A stretch of DNA of 64,000 bases, taken from Rhodospirillales bacterium (GTDB lineage Bacteria > Pseudomonadota > Alphaproteobacteria > Reyranellales > Reyranellaceae). The notes under the pieces were generated by a model, which was given only the letters and a program-made list of their open reading frames with translations, did no database searches and was not told the origin of the DNA. Of this stretch, positions 21,177-28,515 are shown one piece after another. Each line of letters opens with the position of its first letter. The first letter of the stretch is position 1. A program made the position numbers and the translations under genes. The stretch covers positions 29,268 through 93,267 of the forward strand of contig WHTW01000009.1 of NCBI GenBank assembly GCA_009377525.1, given 5' to 3'.

Positions 21177-21907
21177 GGCCGGGCGACCGCGATCAGCAGA
21201 TTGCCGCAGCCGAGATGACCGATGCTGCGCTCGACGGCGTCGAGCCATTGCGCCGGACGCTGGCCGAGCACGGCGGCGAAAGGCGCGAGACCGACGGCCG
21301 TGCCCGTTTCGACCCTGGCGTAGCCGGCCTGGGCGAGCTCGGCGGCGAGCCGCCCTCGCCCGTATCTGTTGATGTGCTGCTGCTCGTAGCTGACGCGCGA
21401 GACGCGGTTCACGCCCCATTCGATCAGCGGCCACAGCGAGCGGTAGTTGGGGGTCGTCACGACCAGGCGCGCCTGCGGCGACAGCAGCCCGCGCACCTCG
21501 GCGAGCAGGCGGCGGGAGTCGACCGGCGCCAAGTGCTCGATCACCTCGATCAAGGTGACGGCGTCGAAGCGCCCGCCGGCAGCGCCGAGGCCGCCGAGCG
21601 CCTCGGTCGAGAAGCGATGCCGCGCGGTGCCGTACCGCCGGTTGGCGTAGTCGATCTGCGGCGTGCTGACGTCGATGCCCAGGCAGTCGACGCCACCCAG
21701 GTAGTTGCCGATGAAGGTGCCGGGCCCGCAGCCGACATCGAGGACACGGGCGGCGCCCTCCAGGCGGGCGGCGACGGCACGGAACTTCAGGTCGTGCCAG
21801 AAGAACCGTACCCCTGCCCTGCGCTGATAGATCTCGTCGTAGAAGCCCGCCGGGATGTCTTTGTCGTAGTCGTAGCCAGGGGTCGCCATCGCCTCTTCTC
21901 GGGCCAT
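21173..21907 (-). CDS. class I SAM-dependent methyltransferase
   Basis: About 244 residues with the SAM-binding motif VLDVGCGPGTFIGNYL, motif II region FDAVTLIEVIEHL (the conserved EVIEHL) and ARLVVTTPNYRSLWPL. This pattern is common in methyltransferases of glycan and lipid clusters. It is the first gene of a three-gene operon with the GT2-GtrA and membrane-protein genes, so it probably modifies a sugar or lipid carrier. Start candidates are ATG 21916, 21907 and 21889; I list 21907. Confidence 0.85.
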   Translation of the reverse strand: MAREEAMATPGYDYDKDIPAGFYDEIYQRRAGVRFFWHDLKFRAVAARLEGAARVLDVGCGPGTFIGNYLGGVDCLGIDVSTPQIDYANRRYGTARHRFSTEALGGLGAAGGRFDAVTLIEVIEHLAPVDSRRLLAEVRGLLSPQARLVVTTPNYRSLWPLIEWGVNRVSRVSYEQQHINRYGRGRLAAELAQAGYARVETGTAVGLAPFAAVLGQRPAQWLDAVERSIGHLGCGNLLIAVARP

Positions 21908-21947
21908 GGCGACCATCCTACACCGAAACGGGCTTCGACGCCTTCTG

Positions 21948-22499
21948 TCAGCGCTTCGTCGGCACCATGCAGAAGCCCTGCGCCTCGATGCCGAGCGGCG
22001 GATTGAACTTGCTGCGGAAGTTCTCCATGGCGATGGCCGCCGTCAGCTCGACGATCTGCGGCTCGGTGAAGTGCATCCTGAGCTCGGCGAAGAAGGCTTC
22101 GTCGACCTTCTGACCGGTCGTGGTGATGCGCTCGGCATATTCCAGCGCCACGCGTTCCATCGGCGAGAACAGCTTGCTGTCGCGCCAGGCGAGAACCTCG
22201 CCCAGCTTCTCGGCGCCGCCTTCATCTTCCACCGCACGGGCGGAATTGATATCGATTCAAAACGGGCAGCCGTTGATGGTGGCGACGCGGACATAGACCA
22301 GCGGCAGCAGCGCCTTGGGCAACTGACCCGACTGCTCGATCGACTGGCCGAGCAGGCCGGCGGCGCGCAGGATCGGCGGGCAATGCGCCAGGACCTTGGT
22401 GGGATTGAGCAGGCCGCCGAACATCTCGCGTTGCCTGCCGAAAATCGCCTTCAAGGTCGGATCGCCACCATCTTCTTCGATTTCGCTGACGCGGGGCAT
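21948..22499 (-). CDS. AhpD/carboxymuconolactone-decarboxylase-like protein, probable selenoprotein (in-frame TGA at Sec81)
   Basis: 183 codons read through one in-frame TGA (22257-22259). Residues 1-80 run MPRVSEIEEDGGDP to RVATINGCPF. The TGA is codon 81. After it the same frame continues IDINSARAVEDEGGAEKL, WRDSKLFSPMERVALEYAE and FTEPQIVELTAAIAMENF to the stop at 21948, all typical of AhpD-like CMD proteins. In this family the site is a redox CxxC (GCPFC-IDINSA), so TGA replaces exactly the second Cys, giving Cys78-x-x-Sec81. AhpD-like CxxU proteins are a known selenoprotein family. A SECIS-like hairpin begins 11 nt after the TGA. Annotation software would split or truncate the gene here. 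The ribosome-binding site AAGGAG precedes the ATG. A simple nonsense mutation is the alternative. Confidence 0.8.
22227..22245 (-). promoter_or_regulatory. putative bacterial SECIS element
   Basis: On the coding strand, 11 nt after the TGA, TTCCGCC pairs with GGTGGAA (7 bp with one G-T pair) around the loop CGTGC. The apical loop begins 18 nt after the TGA and has G as its second base. Both features agree with the published bacterial SECIS model, which puts the loop roughly 16-37 nt from the UGA with a G among its first two bases. The stem lies within coding sequence, as expected in bacteria. Confidence 0.65.
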
Positions 22500-22599
22500 G
22501 AGTGCTCCTTCTTGTGCACGGGGCCGACGACCCTAACGCCATCGGCAGAGACGAGGCGACCGACCTTTTCTCATGCAGCCCTCCATGCGATTGGCGCTG

Positions 22600-22723
22600 G
22601 AGCACATTCCGTGCGGCTGGAATCAGCCGCACGGAATGTGCCCTGTGCAACAACGATCGCCGTTGCGCGCGTTTCCGTTTGGATGGAACCGCGCGCGGTT
22701 CCATCCAAACGGAAACCGCTCTA
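22600..22723. repeat. two-hairpin repeat element, copy A
   Basis: The left hairpin at 22602-22641 has an 18-bp perfect stem and a GAAT loop. The right hairpin at 22671-22716 is a perfect 46-bp palindrome. A 29-nt linker separates them and a CGCTCTA end follows. Copies B (42614-42738) and C (57003-57127) have the same 40-29-46 geometry. It sits between the divergent selenoprotein-candidate and MFS genes. Confidence 0.85.
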
Positions 22724-22783
22724 CCATCGGCGCAGCGATTGAAGAAGGCACAAGCCTCGCATACGGCGCAGCGCGGAGGGCGC

Positions 22784-24025
22784 ATGACACGGGTTGGCGG
22801 GTTGAGTTACGGGTGGGTCATCGTTGCCGCAGGCATGCTGATGACCTGCATCGCCATGGGCTCGATGTTTTCGCTGGCAGTGTTCCTCCAGCCAATGTCG
22901 GAAGACACCGGCTGGTCGCGCACCGGCATCTCGACGGCGATGACCATCGACTTCCTGGCGATGGGCTTCTCTGCCTTCGCCTGGGGTGCCATCAGCGATC
23001 GCCATGGCGCGCGCATCGTCGTGCTGCTGGGCAGCCTGCTGCTCGGCCTCGGCCTGGTGCTGGCGAGCCGCGCTACAAGCCTGCTGGAATTCCAGCTCCT
23101 GTTCGGCCTCATCATCGGCATGGCGGCCGGCGCCTTCTACGCGCCGATGATGGCGGTGGCCTCGGGCTGGTTCGAGCACAACCGCGCCCTCGCCGTCGCG
23201 CTCGTCTCAGCCGGCCTCGGCATGGGTCCGCTCACCGTGGCGCCGTTCGCGCGCTGGCTGATCACGAATTACGACTGGCGGCCGGCGATGCTGGTGGTCG
23301 GCGTCACCGCCTGGATCCTGCTCATACCGGCGGCCCTGCTGATCCGCCGCCCGCCGGTCATCCTCGAGGTCAATCCACCCGCACCCAGCGTGGCGACGCC
23401 CGTGGCGGCAATCGCGCCCGAGCCGCGCATGAGCGCGGGCGAAGCGCTGCGCACGCCGCAGTTCGCGGCGCTGGCGCTGGCCCACTTCGCCTGCTGCGCG
23501 GCGCATTCGGGGCCGATCTTCCACATGGTGGCCTTCGCCGTCGGCTGCGGCCTGCCGGCGATGGTGGCGGTCAGCGTCTACAGCCTGGCCGGCCTGTCGG
23601 GCCTGGGCGGCCGCCTGCTGCTGGGCGTGTTGTCCGACCGGCTAGGCGCCAAGCCGGTGCTGGTCGCGGGCCTGGTGGTGCAGGCGCTTGGCGCCGGCGC
23701 CTATCTGTTCGTCAGGGAACTCGGCGAACTCTATGCGCTGTCGATCGTGTTCGGTATCGCCTATGGCGGGGTGATGCCGCTCTACGCCATCCTGGCGCGC
23801 GACTATTTCGGCGCGCACATCATGGGCACGATGTTCGGCGCGATCTCGGCCCTGGCAAGCCTCGGCATGGCCTTCGGCCCGTGGGCCGGCGGCTGGGTGT
23901 TCGACACCTATGCGAGCTACTCGTGGCTCTATATCGGCTCGTTCAGCGTCGGCCTCGCCGCTGTGGCGGTGGCGCTCACCTTCAAGCCAGTGCCGGCCGC
24001 CGCCAAGCTGCGAGCGGCGACTTGA
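22784..24025 (+). CDS. MFS transporter
   Basis: 413 residues, about 12 transmembrane helices in two halves. The loop 2-3 MFS signature is present as GAISDRHGARIVVLLG, with its second-half counterpart GVLSDRLGAKPVLV. The N-terminus GLSYGWVIVAAGMLMT is typical of the oxalate/formate antiporter-like or monocarboxylate branch of MFS. The substrate is unknown. ATG 22784 has a GGAGGG ribosome-binding site 5 nt upstream. The TGA stop is followed in frame by a remnant that resembles a separate small gene. Confidence 0.9.
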   Translation: MTRVGGLSYGWVIVAAGMLMTCIAMGSMFSLAVFLQPMSEDTGWSRTGISTAMTIDFLAMGFSAFAWGAISDRHGARIVVLLGSLLLGLGLVLASRATSLLEFQLLFGLIIGMAAGAFYAPMMAVASGWFEHNRALAVALVSAGLGMGPLTVAPFARWLITNYDWRPAMLVVGVTAWILLIPAALLIRRPPVILEVNPPAPSVATPVAAIAPEPRMSAGEALRTPQFAALALAHFACCAAHSGPIFHMVAFAVGCGLPAMVAVSVYSLAGLSGLGGRLLLGVLSDRLGAKPVLVAGLVVQALGAGAYLFVRELGELYALSIVFGIAYGGVMPLYAILARDYFGAHIMGTMFGAISALASLGMAFGPWAGGWVFDTYASYSWLYIGSFSVGLAAVAVALTFKPVPAAAKLRAAT

Positions 24026-24073
24026 TGTCAGGACGACGGATATAGAAACTCAGCAGCCGGCAGCGGCGATGGC

Positions 24074-24247
24074 GTGTTCGACATCGACATCAGCGAGCCG
24101 CGTCGGATCGTCCTGGTGCGCTTCCGCGGACAACTGACAGAAGCGGATTTCGCCGAACTCGACAAGCTGGCCGCGGCGCGGCGCGGAGAGCGTGCCTTCG
24201 ACTGCATCTACGGCATGCGGCTGACCTCGCTATTCCTTCCCGAATAG
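24074..24247 (+). pseudogene. remnant of a small soluble protein gene behind the MFS gene
   Basis: From GTG 24074 the frame reads VFDIDISEPRRIVLVRFRGQ, LTEADFAELDKLAAARRG and ERAFDCIYGMRLTSLF before a TAG. This is good protein-like coding, reminiscent of the start of SpoIIAA/STAS-like domains, but it ends after about 57 residues where such a domain should continue. The frame is open all the way back to the MFS TGA, with no other start. I read it as a truncated gene; it could also be a genuine small protein. Confidence 0.45.
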
Positions 24248-24331
24248 GGGCCGTCCGCTTCCGCGTCCGGCTTGCAGATTCCAGAGCTTTGCCACGCTCG
24301 CCTGCCTGCGCTTGCCAGGATTGGCCCTCGT

Positions 24332-24354
24332 ATATAACCTATAACAGGTTATAT
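24332..24354 (+). promoter_or_regulatory. probable VapBC operator palindrome
   Basis: ATATAACC (24332-24339) and GGTTATAT (24347-24354) form a perfect 8-bp inverted repeat around a 7-nt AT-rich spacer, 21 bp before the antitoxin start. The sequence also supplies TATAAC-like -10 elements. Autorepression through such a site is usual for VapBC pairs. Confidence 0.6.
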
Positions 24355-24375
24355 TCGGCTCTCGGGTGGTTCCCC

Positions 24376-24618
24376 ATGAACTTCAATCTCTATCTCGACG
24401 ACCAGACCGCCAAGGAATTGGACCGAACAGCCAAGAAGCTGGGCGAGACGCGCAGCGGGTTGATCCGCAAGGCGCTGCGCGAATGGCTGGACAAAAAGAC
24501 ACTCGGCAGTCCCGGCTGGCCGTCCCTGATCCTGGAGTGGCAGGGCGTTCCCGACATGCCGCCGTTCGAATCGTATCGCGGCGAATTGCTGCCACCGCGT
24601 GAAGATGCTTTTTCGTGA
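24376..24618 (+). CDS. vapB: ribbon-helix-helix antitoxin of a VapBC-type pair
   Basis: 80 residues. The N-terminal half is a CopG-like ribbon-helix-helix DNA-binding domain (MNFNLYLDDQTAKELDRTAK, GETRSGLIRKALREWL). The C-terminal half is Pro/Trp-rich and probably wraps the toxin. ATG 24376 is chosen because the RHH strand begins there. The stop overlaps the toxin start by 4 bp (GTGA). Confidence 0.85.
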   Translation: MNFNLYLDDQTAKELDRTAKKLGETRSGLIRKALREWLDKKTLGSPGWPSLILEWQGVPDMPPFESYRGELLPPREDAFS

Positions 24619-25019
24619 AGTATCTCCTCGATACCAACGTGCTGAGCGATTTCGCGCGTGGCGAACAAGCCGTGATGGCGCGGCTCCGTCAGGAAGCGCC
24701 GCCGCAATTGACCGTTTCGGTGATCACGGAGATGGAAATCGAGTACGGGTTGGCGCGCAACCCCAACTTGGCGCCGCGCGTACGAGAAGCCATGCGGACG
24801 CTTCTGAATACGATCTCTGTCCTGCCGTTCGAGCGTGAAGATGCCCGTGTTGCGGCGCAATTGCGTGCAAGCTTGAATAGCCAGGGCACGCCTATAGGAG
24901 CTTATGACCTACTGCTCGCGGCTTGTGCTTTGCGGCGCGGACTCAAGATCGTGACGCACAATGCGCGGGAGTTCGTTCGCGTCGGCGGGCTCGGGCTCGA
25001 GGATTGGCATAGTTCGTGA
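24615..25019 (+). CDS. vapC: PIN-domain toxin (VapC-type ribonuclease)
   Basis: 134 residues with all PIN acidic positions: MKYLLDTNVLSDF (Asp 6), VSVITEMEIEYGL (Glu 41 region), IGAYDLLLAACAL (Asp about 98) and THNAREF near the end. VapC toxins cleave tRNA or rRNA in the cytoplasm and are held inactive by the upstream antitoxin. The start is GTG 24615 overlapping the antitoxin stop, so the two are translationally coupled. Confidence 0.92.
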   Translation: MKYLLDTNVLSDFARGEQAVMARLRQEAPPQLTVSVITEMEIEYGLARNPNLAPRVREAMRTLLNTISVLPFEREDARVAAQLRASLNSQGTPIGAYDLLLAACALRRGLKIVTHNAREFVRVGGLGLEDWHSS

Positions 25020-25094
25020 TCTCCGCCGCGCAATCTGCCCTTGGAAGCTGGATCTCTCCCGAGGCGTCCTCTCGCCGTACGAGCCCCGGCATCG

Positions 25095-25598
25095 TCAGGG
25101 ATAATAGGCCCACACGTCGAGCGTCACACCGGTCCAATCGGTTGTGCCTTCGGGGATGGCGCCCAGCTTTTGCGCAACGCGGGCCGAGGCGGTGTTGCTC
25201 GGATCGATGTTGCTGCCGATGCGCCGAGGGCGGTGGGTCGCCATGATCCAGTCCAGCGCCGCCCGAGCACCTTCGGACGCGTATCCTTTGCCCCAGGCAC
25301 GGGAGGCGATGGCGTAGACGAGAAGCGGGGCCGTCGCGCCATAGGGATGGAAGAAGCCCAGCCGACCGGCGAAGCCTTCGCGATCCTCGACGACCATCAT
25401 CCCGTAGCCCCGCAGCGCCCATTGGCCCAAGGCACCGGCCATGCGATTCCAGACATCGGCTGGTGTCGGCGTCGGTCCTTCATGCATGTAGCGCATCACG
25501 TCCGGATCGCAGGCGAGCGCAAGCAGATCGGCATGGTCCTCCACGCGGATGGCACGCAGGGTCAACCGCGACGTGCGCAGCACGGGAATGGTCGTCAT
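25095..25598 (-). CDS. GNAT family N-acetyltransferase (RimJ/RimL type)
   Basis: 167 residues. The N-terminal LRTSRLTLRAIRVEDHADLL is the usual RimJ/RimL-like entry. The acetyl-CoA-binding region is YAIASRAWGKGYASEGARAA (motif A, R-x-x-G-x-G/A variant), followed by IGSNIDPSNTASARVAQKLG. It acts on an amine or protein N-terminus; the target is unknown. ATG 25598 overlaps the stop of the cysteine-synthase-family gene (ATGA), so the two are one operon. Confidence 0.9.
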   Translation of the reverse strand: MTTIPVLRTSRLTLRAIRVEDHADLLALACDPDVMRYMHEGPTPTPADVWNRMAGALGQWALRGYGMMVVEDREGFAGRLGFFHPYGATAPLLVYAIASRAWGKGYASEGARAALDWIMATHRPRRIGSNIDPSNTASARVAQKLGAIPEGTTDWTGVTLDVWAYYP

Positions 25599-26647
25599 CC
25601 CGCGGCCATCACGGACTCGACCAGCGGCTTGATCGTCGACCGGCGCTCCAGCCATGCCGGAACCGGAAGGTTCCTGGCGCGCAGGAATGCCGGGTTGAAC
25701 AAGGTCGATTGGTAACGGGTGCCATGGTCGGTAAGGATGGTGACGATGACATGGCCCGGCCCGAGGTCCCTGGCCAGCCGCAGGGCGCCCGCCACGTTGA
25801 TGGCGGTGGAACCGCCGAGGCAAAGCCCCTCGTGCTCGAACAGGTCGAAGACATAGGGGATCGCCTCGGAATCGGGAATGAGATAGGCCTTGTCGGCCTG
25901 CAGGTCGGCGATGATCGGCGTGACGCGCCCAAGGCCGATGCCTTCTGTTATCGAGCCGCCTTCCGATACCTTGGCCTCGCCGCGCGTGAAGAAGCTGTAC
26001 ATGGCGGCGCCGTGTGGATCGGCGACCCCGATCACGATGTCCTTCTTCTGCTCGCGCAGATAGGTGGAGGTCCCGCCGAATGTGCCGCCGGTGCCGATGG
26101 CGCAGATGAAGCCGTCGATCCGTCCGTCCGTCTGCCGCCAGATTTCCGGACCTGTCGACTCATAGTGCGCCTTGCGGTTGTCGAGATTGTTCCATTGATC
26201 GGCGAAGATGGCGCCGTTGGGCTCGCTCTCGCGCAATTTCTCGGCGAGGCGCCGGCCGACGTGCTGGTAGAAATTCGGATTGCTGTAGGGGACCGCCGGC
26301 ACTTCGACGAGCTCGGCGCCGCACAGGCGCAGCATCTCCTTCTTCTCCCGGCTCTGTGTCTCCGGGATCACGATCAGCGTGCGGTAGCCGCGCGCATTGG
26401 CGACGATCGCAAGCCCGATGCCGGTATTGCCGGCCGTGCTTTCAACGACGAGGCCACCCGGCCGCAGTTCACCGCGCTTCTCCGCCTCAAGGATCATCCG
26501 CCGTCCGGCGCGGTCCTTCACGGACTGGCCGGGATTCATGAACTCGGCCTTGCCGAGGATGGTGCAGCCGGTCGCCTCGGAGGCTCGCCGGAGCTTGATC
26601 AGCGGCGTATTGCCAATGGCTGCGACGACGTCATCGTAGGCTTGCAT
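25595..26647 (-). CDS. cysteine synthase family PLP enzyme
   Basis: 350 residues of fold-type II PLP enzyme. It has the entry IGNTPLIKL, PLP-lysine Lys 44 in NPGQSVKDRAG, the substrate loop STAGNTGIGLA and the phosphate-binding GTGGTFGG. It is longer than CysK (about 320), and the C-terminal tail (YQSTLFNPAFLRARNLPVP) is typical of a subgroup often annotated cysteine synthase A or cysteine desulfhydrase. Direction (synthesis or H2S release) is not decided by sequence. serA and serC lie upstream, making a serine-to-cysteine neighbourhood. Confidence 0.9.
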   Translation of the reverse strand: MQAYDDVVAAIGNTPLIKLRRASEATGCTILGKAEFMNPGQSVKDRAGRRMILEAEKRGELRPGGLVVESTAGNTGIGLAIVANARGYRTLIVIPETQSREKKEMLRLCGAELVEVPAVPYSNPNFYQHVGRRLAEKLRESEPNGAIFADQWNNLDNRKAHYESTGPEIWRQTDGRIDGFICAIGTGGTFGGTSTYLREQKKDIVIGVADPHGAAMYSFFTRGEAKVSEGGSITEGIGLGRVTPIIADLQADKAYLIPDSEAIPYVFDLFEHEGLCLGGSTAINVAGALRLARDLGPGHVIVTILTDHGTRYQSTLFNPAFLRARNLPVPAWLERRSTIKPLVESVMAAG

Positions 26648-26796
26648 CCGGACACGTTATCAGGTCCCTCGCCGGCGACGTGCGCGATGTCGGGCTGCCA
26701 TGTGGATTTGCCCCCAACGCACCATTTGGCGGCATTTCTTGCTGCAGATACCCGCGCGGACAGAATTATCCGCTCATGCGGAGCGCGGGCCTCCGG

Positions 26797-28380
26797 TCAG
26801 AAGCTCAGCAGCTTGGCCTGAACGACGCCCTCCAGCGCGGCGATCTTGCCCAAAAGCTCGCGCGAGATCGGCTGGTCGACCTGGACCAGGGCGATCGCCG
26901 AGCCGCCGGGAGCATCGCGGCCGAGATGGAAGGTCGCGATGTTGACCTTGCTTTCGCCAAGAAGCGTGCCGAGGCGGCCGATGAAGCCAGGCTTGTCGTC
27001 GTTGGTGATGTAGAGCATGTGCGGGGCGAACTCGGCCTCGATCTCGATGCCCTTGATGTCGACGATGCGCGGATGCTTGCCGCCGAACAGCGTGCCGGTG
27101 ACGGCGCGCGTGTACTTCTCGGTGGTGACGGTGAGCCGGATCATCGAATGGTAGTCACCGGCGCGCTCGTGCTTGACCTCGGCCATCTCGATGCCGCGCT
27201 CGCGGGCGATCACCGGGGCGTTCACCATGTTCACCGAGGTGAGCTGCGGGCGCAGCACGCCCATCAGCGCCACCTGGCTGAGCGGCTTGACGTTGAGCGC
27301 TGCCACGTCGCCCTCGTACTCGATCGACACCGCCTTGATGTCGGTGTCGGTGAGCTGGCCCGCGAACGAGCCCAGCTTCTCGGCGAGATCGAGATAGGGC
27401 GCGAGCCGCGGCGCCTCCTCGGCCGTGACGTTGGGCATGTTGAGCGAGTTCACGATGGCGCCGGTCAGCAGGTAGGCCGACATCTGCTCGGCGACCTGCA
27501 GGGCCACGTTCTCCTGCGCCTCGAGCGTCGAGGCGCCGAGATGCGGCGTGCTGACCAGATTGGGCGCGCCGAACAGCACGTTCTCCTTGGCCGGCTCCTC
27601 GCTGAAGACGTCGAAGCCCGCGCCGGCGATGTGTCCGGACACCAGCAGGTCGCGCACCGCCAGCTCGTCGACCAGGCCGCCGCGCGCGCAATTGATGATG
27701 CGCACGCCCTTCTTGGTCTTCATCAGGTTGGCGCGGCTCAGAATGTTCTTGGTCTGCTCGGTGAGCGGCGTGTGCACGGTGATGAAGTCGGCGCGCGCCA
27801 GCACCTGGTCGAGCGTCGCCTTCTCGACGCCGAGCTCCTGGGCGCGTTGGTCGGACAGGAACGGGTCATAGGCGATGACGCGCATCTTCAGCCCGATGGC
27901 GCGCTCGGCAACGATCGAGCCGATGTTGCCGCAGCCGATCAGGCCCAGCGTCTTGAAGCTGAGCTCGGTGCCCATGAAGCGGTTCTTCTCCCACTTGCCG
28001 GCCTGGGTCGAGGTGTTGGCGTCGGGAATCTGGCGGGCCACGGCGAACATCAGGGCGATGGCGTGCTCGGCCGTGGTGATGGCGTTGCCGTAGGGCGTGT
28101 TCATGACCACAACGCCGTGCGCGGTGGCCGACTTGATGTCGACATTGTCGACGCCGATGCCGGCGCGGCCGACGACCTTGAGCTTCTTCGCTTCGGCCAG
28201 GACCTCGGCGGTGACCTTGGTCGCCGAGCGGATCGCCAGGCCCTCGTAGTTGCCGACGATGGCGCGCAGCTCGGCGGGCTTCAGGCCGGGCTTGAAATCG
28301 ACGTCGCAGCCGCGCTCGGCGAAGATCTCGACCGCGCGCGGGGAAAGCTCATCGGAGATGAGCACCTTGGGCTTTGCCAT
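26797..28380 (-). CDS. serA: D-3-phosphoglycerate dehydrogenase
   Basis: The first enzyme of serine synthesis, oxidising 3-phosphoglycerate with NAD. 527 residues, the long form. The NAD-binding motif is LIGCGNIGSIVAERA (GxGxxG at residues 149-154), with catalytic Arg and Glu in NCARGGLVDE and GFDVFSEEP and the His in STPHLGAST. An intervening ASB domain is followed by a C-terminal ACT domain (MLYITNDDKPGFIGRLG). Product feedback through the ACT domain is known for the family. serC lies upstream, separated by a palindromic repeat. Confidence 0.95.
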   Translation of the reverse strand: MAKPKVLISDELSPRAVEIFAERGCDVDFKPGLKPAELRAIVGNYEGLAIRSATKVTAEVLAEAKKLKVVGRAGIGVDNVDIKSATAHGVVVMNTPYGNAITTAEHAIALMFAVARQIPDANTSTQAGKWEKNRFMGTELSFKTLGLIGCGNIGSIVAERAIGLKMRVIAYDPFLSDQRAQELGVEKATLDQVLARADFITVHTPLTEQTKNILSRANLMKTKKGVRIINCARGGLVDELAVRDLLVSGHIAGAGFDVFSEEPAKENVLFGAPNLVSTPHLGASTLEAQENVALQVAEQMSAYLLTGAIVNSLNMPNVTAEEAPRLAPYLDLAEKLGSFAGQLTDTDIKAVSIEYEGDVAALNVKPLSQVALMGVLRPQLTSVNMVNAPVIARERGIEMAEVKHERAGDYHSMIRLTVTTEKYTRAVTGTLFGGKHPRIVDIKGIEIEAEFAPHMLYITNDDKPGFIGRLGTLLGESKVNIATFHLGRDAPGGSAIALVQVDQPISRELLGKIAALEGVVQAKLLSF

Positions 28381-28402
28381 TCACGACTTCTCCTCACAAC
28401 AA

Positions 28403-28509
28403 CCTCACCCTGAGGAGGCGCGAAGCGCCGTCTCGAAGGGTGGGCCACAGACACCCTCTTCGCTGCCCACCCTTCGAGACGCGGCCTGCGGCCGCTCCTC
28501 AGGGTGAGG
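28403..28509. repeat. CCTCACCCTGAGGAG palindromic repeat, copy 3, inside the serC-serA operon
   Basis: The ends CCTCACCCTGAGGAG and CTCCTCAGGGTGAGG are perfectly inverted. The inner arms are GTCTCGAAGGGTGGGC and GCCCACCCTTCGAGACG. It occupies nearly the whole serC-serA gap, so transcripts that read through will carry a large hairpin. Confidence 0.75.
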
Positions 28510-28515
28510 TGTGCG

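Noticed and set aside
22257..22499. Treating the 80-codon frame as a complete CMD fragment and 21948-22232 as a separate gene
   Set aside because: Both are in the same frame on the same strand, divided only by one TGA at the conserved active-site Cys, and the second has no ribosome-binding site.
26680..28413. 577-codon plus-strand frame opposite serA
   Set aside because: Antisense shadow of a certain serA gene; repetitive Leu/Arg/Asp/Gly composition without motifs.
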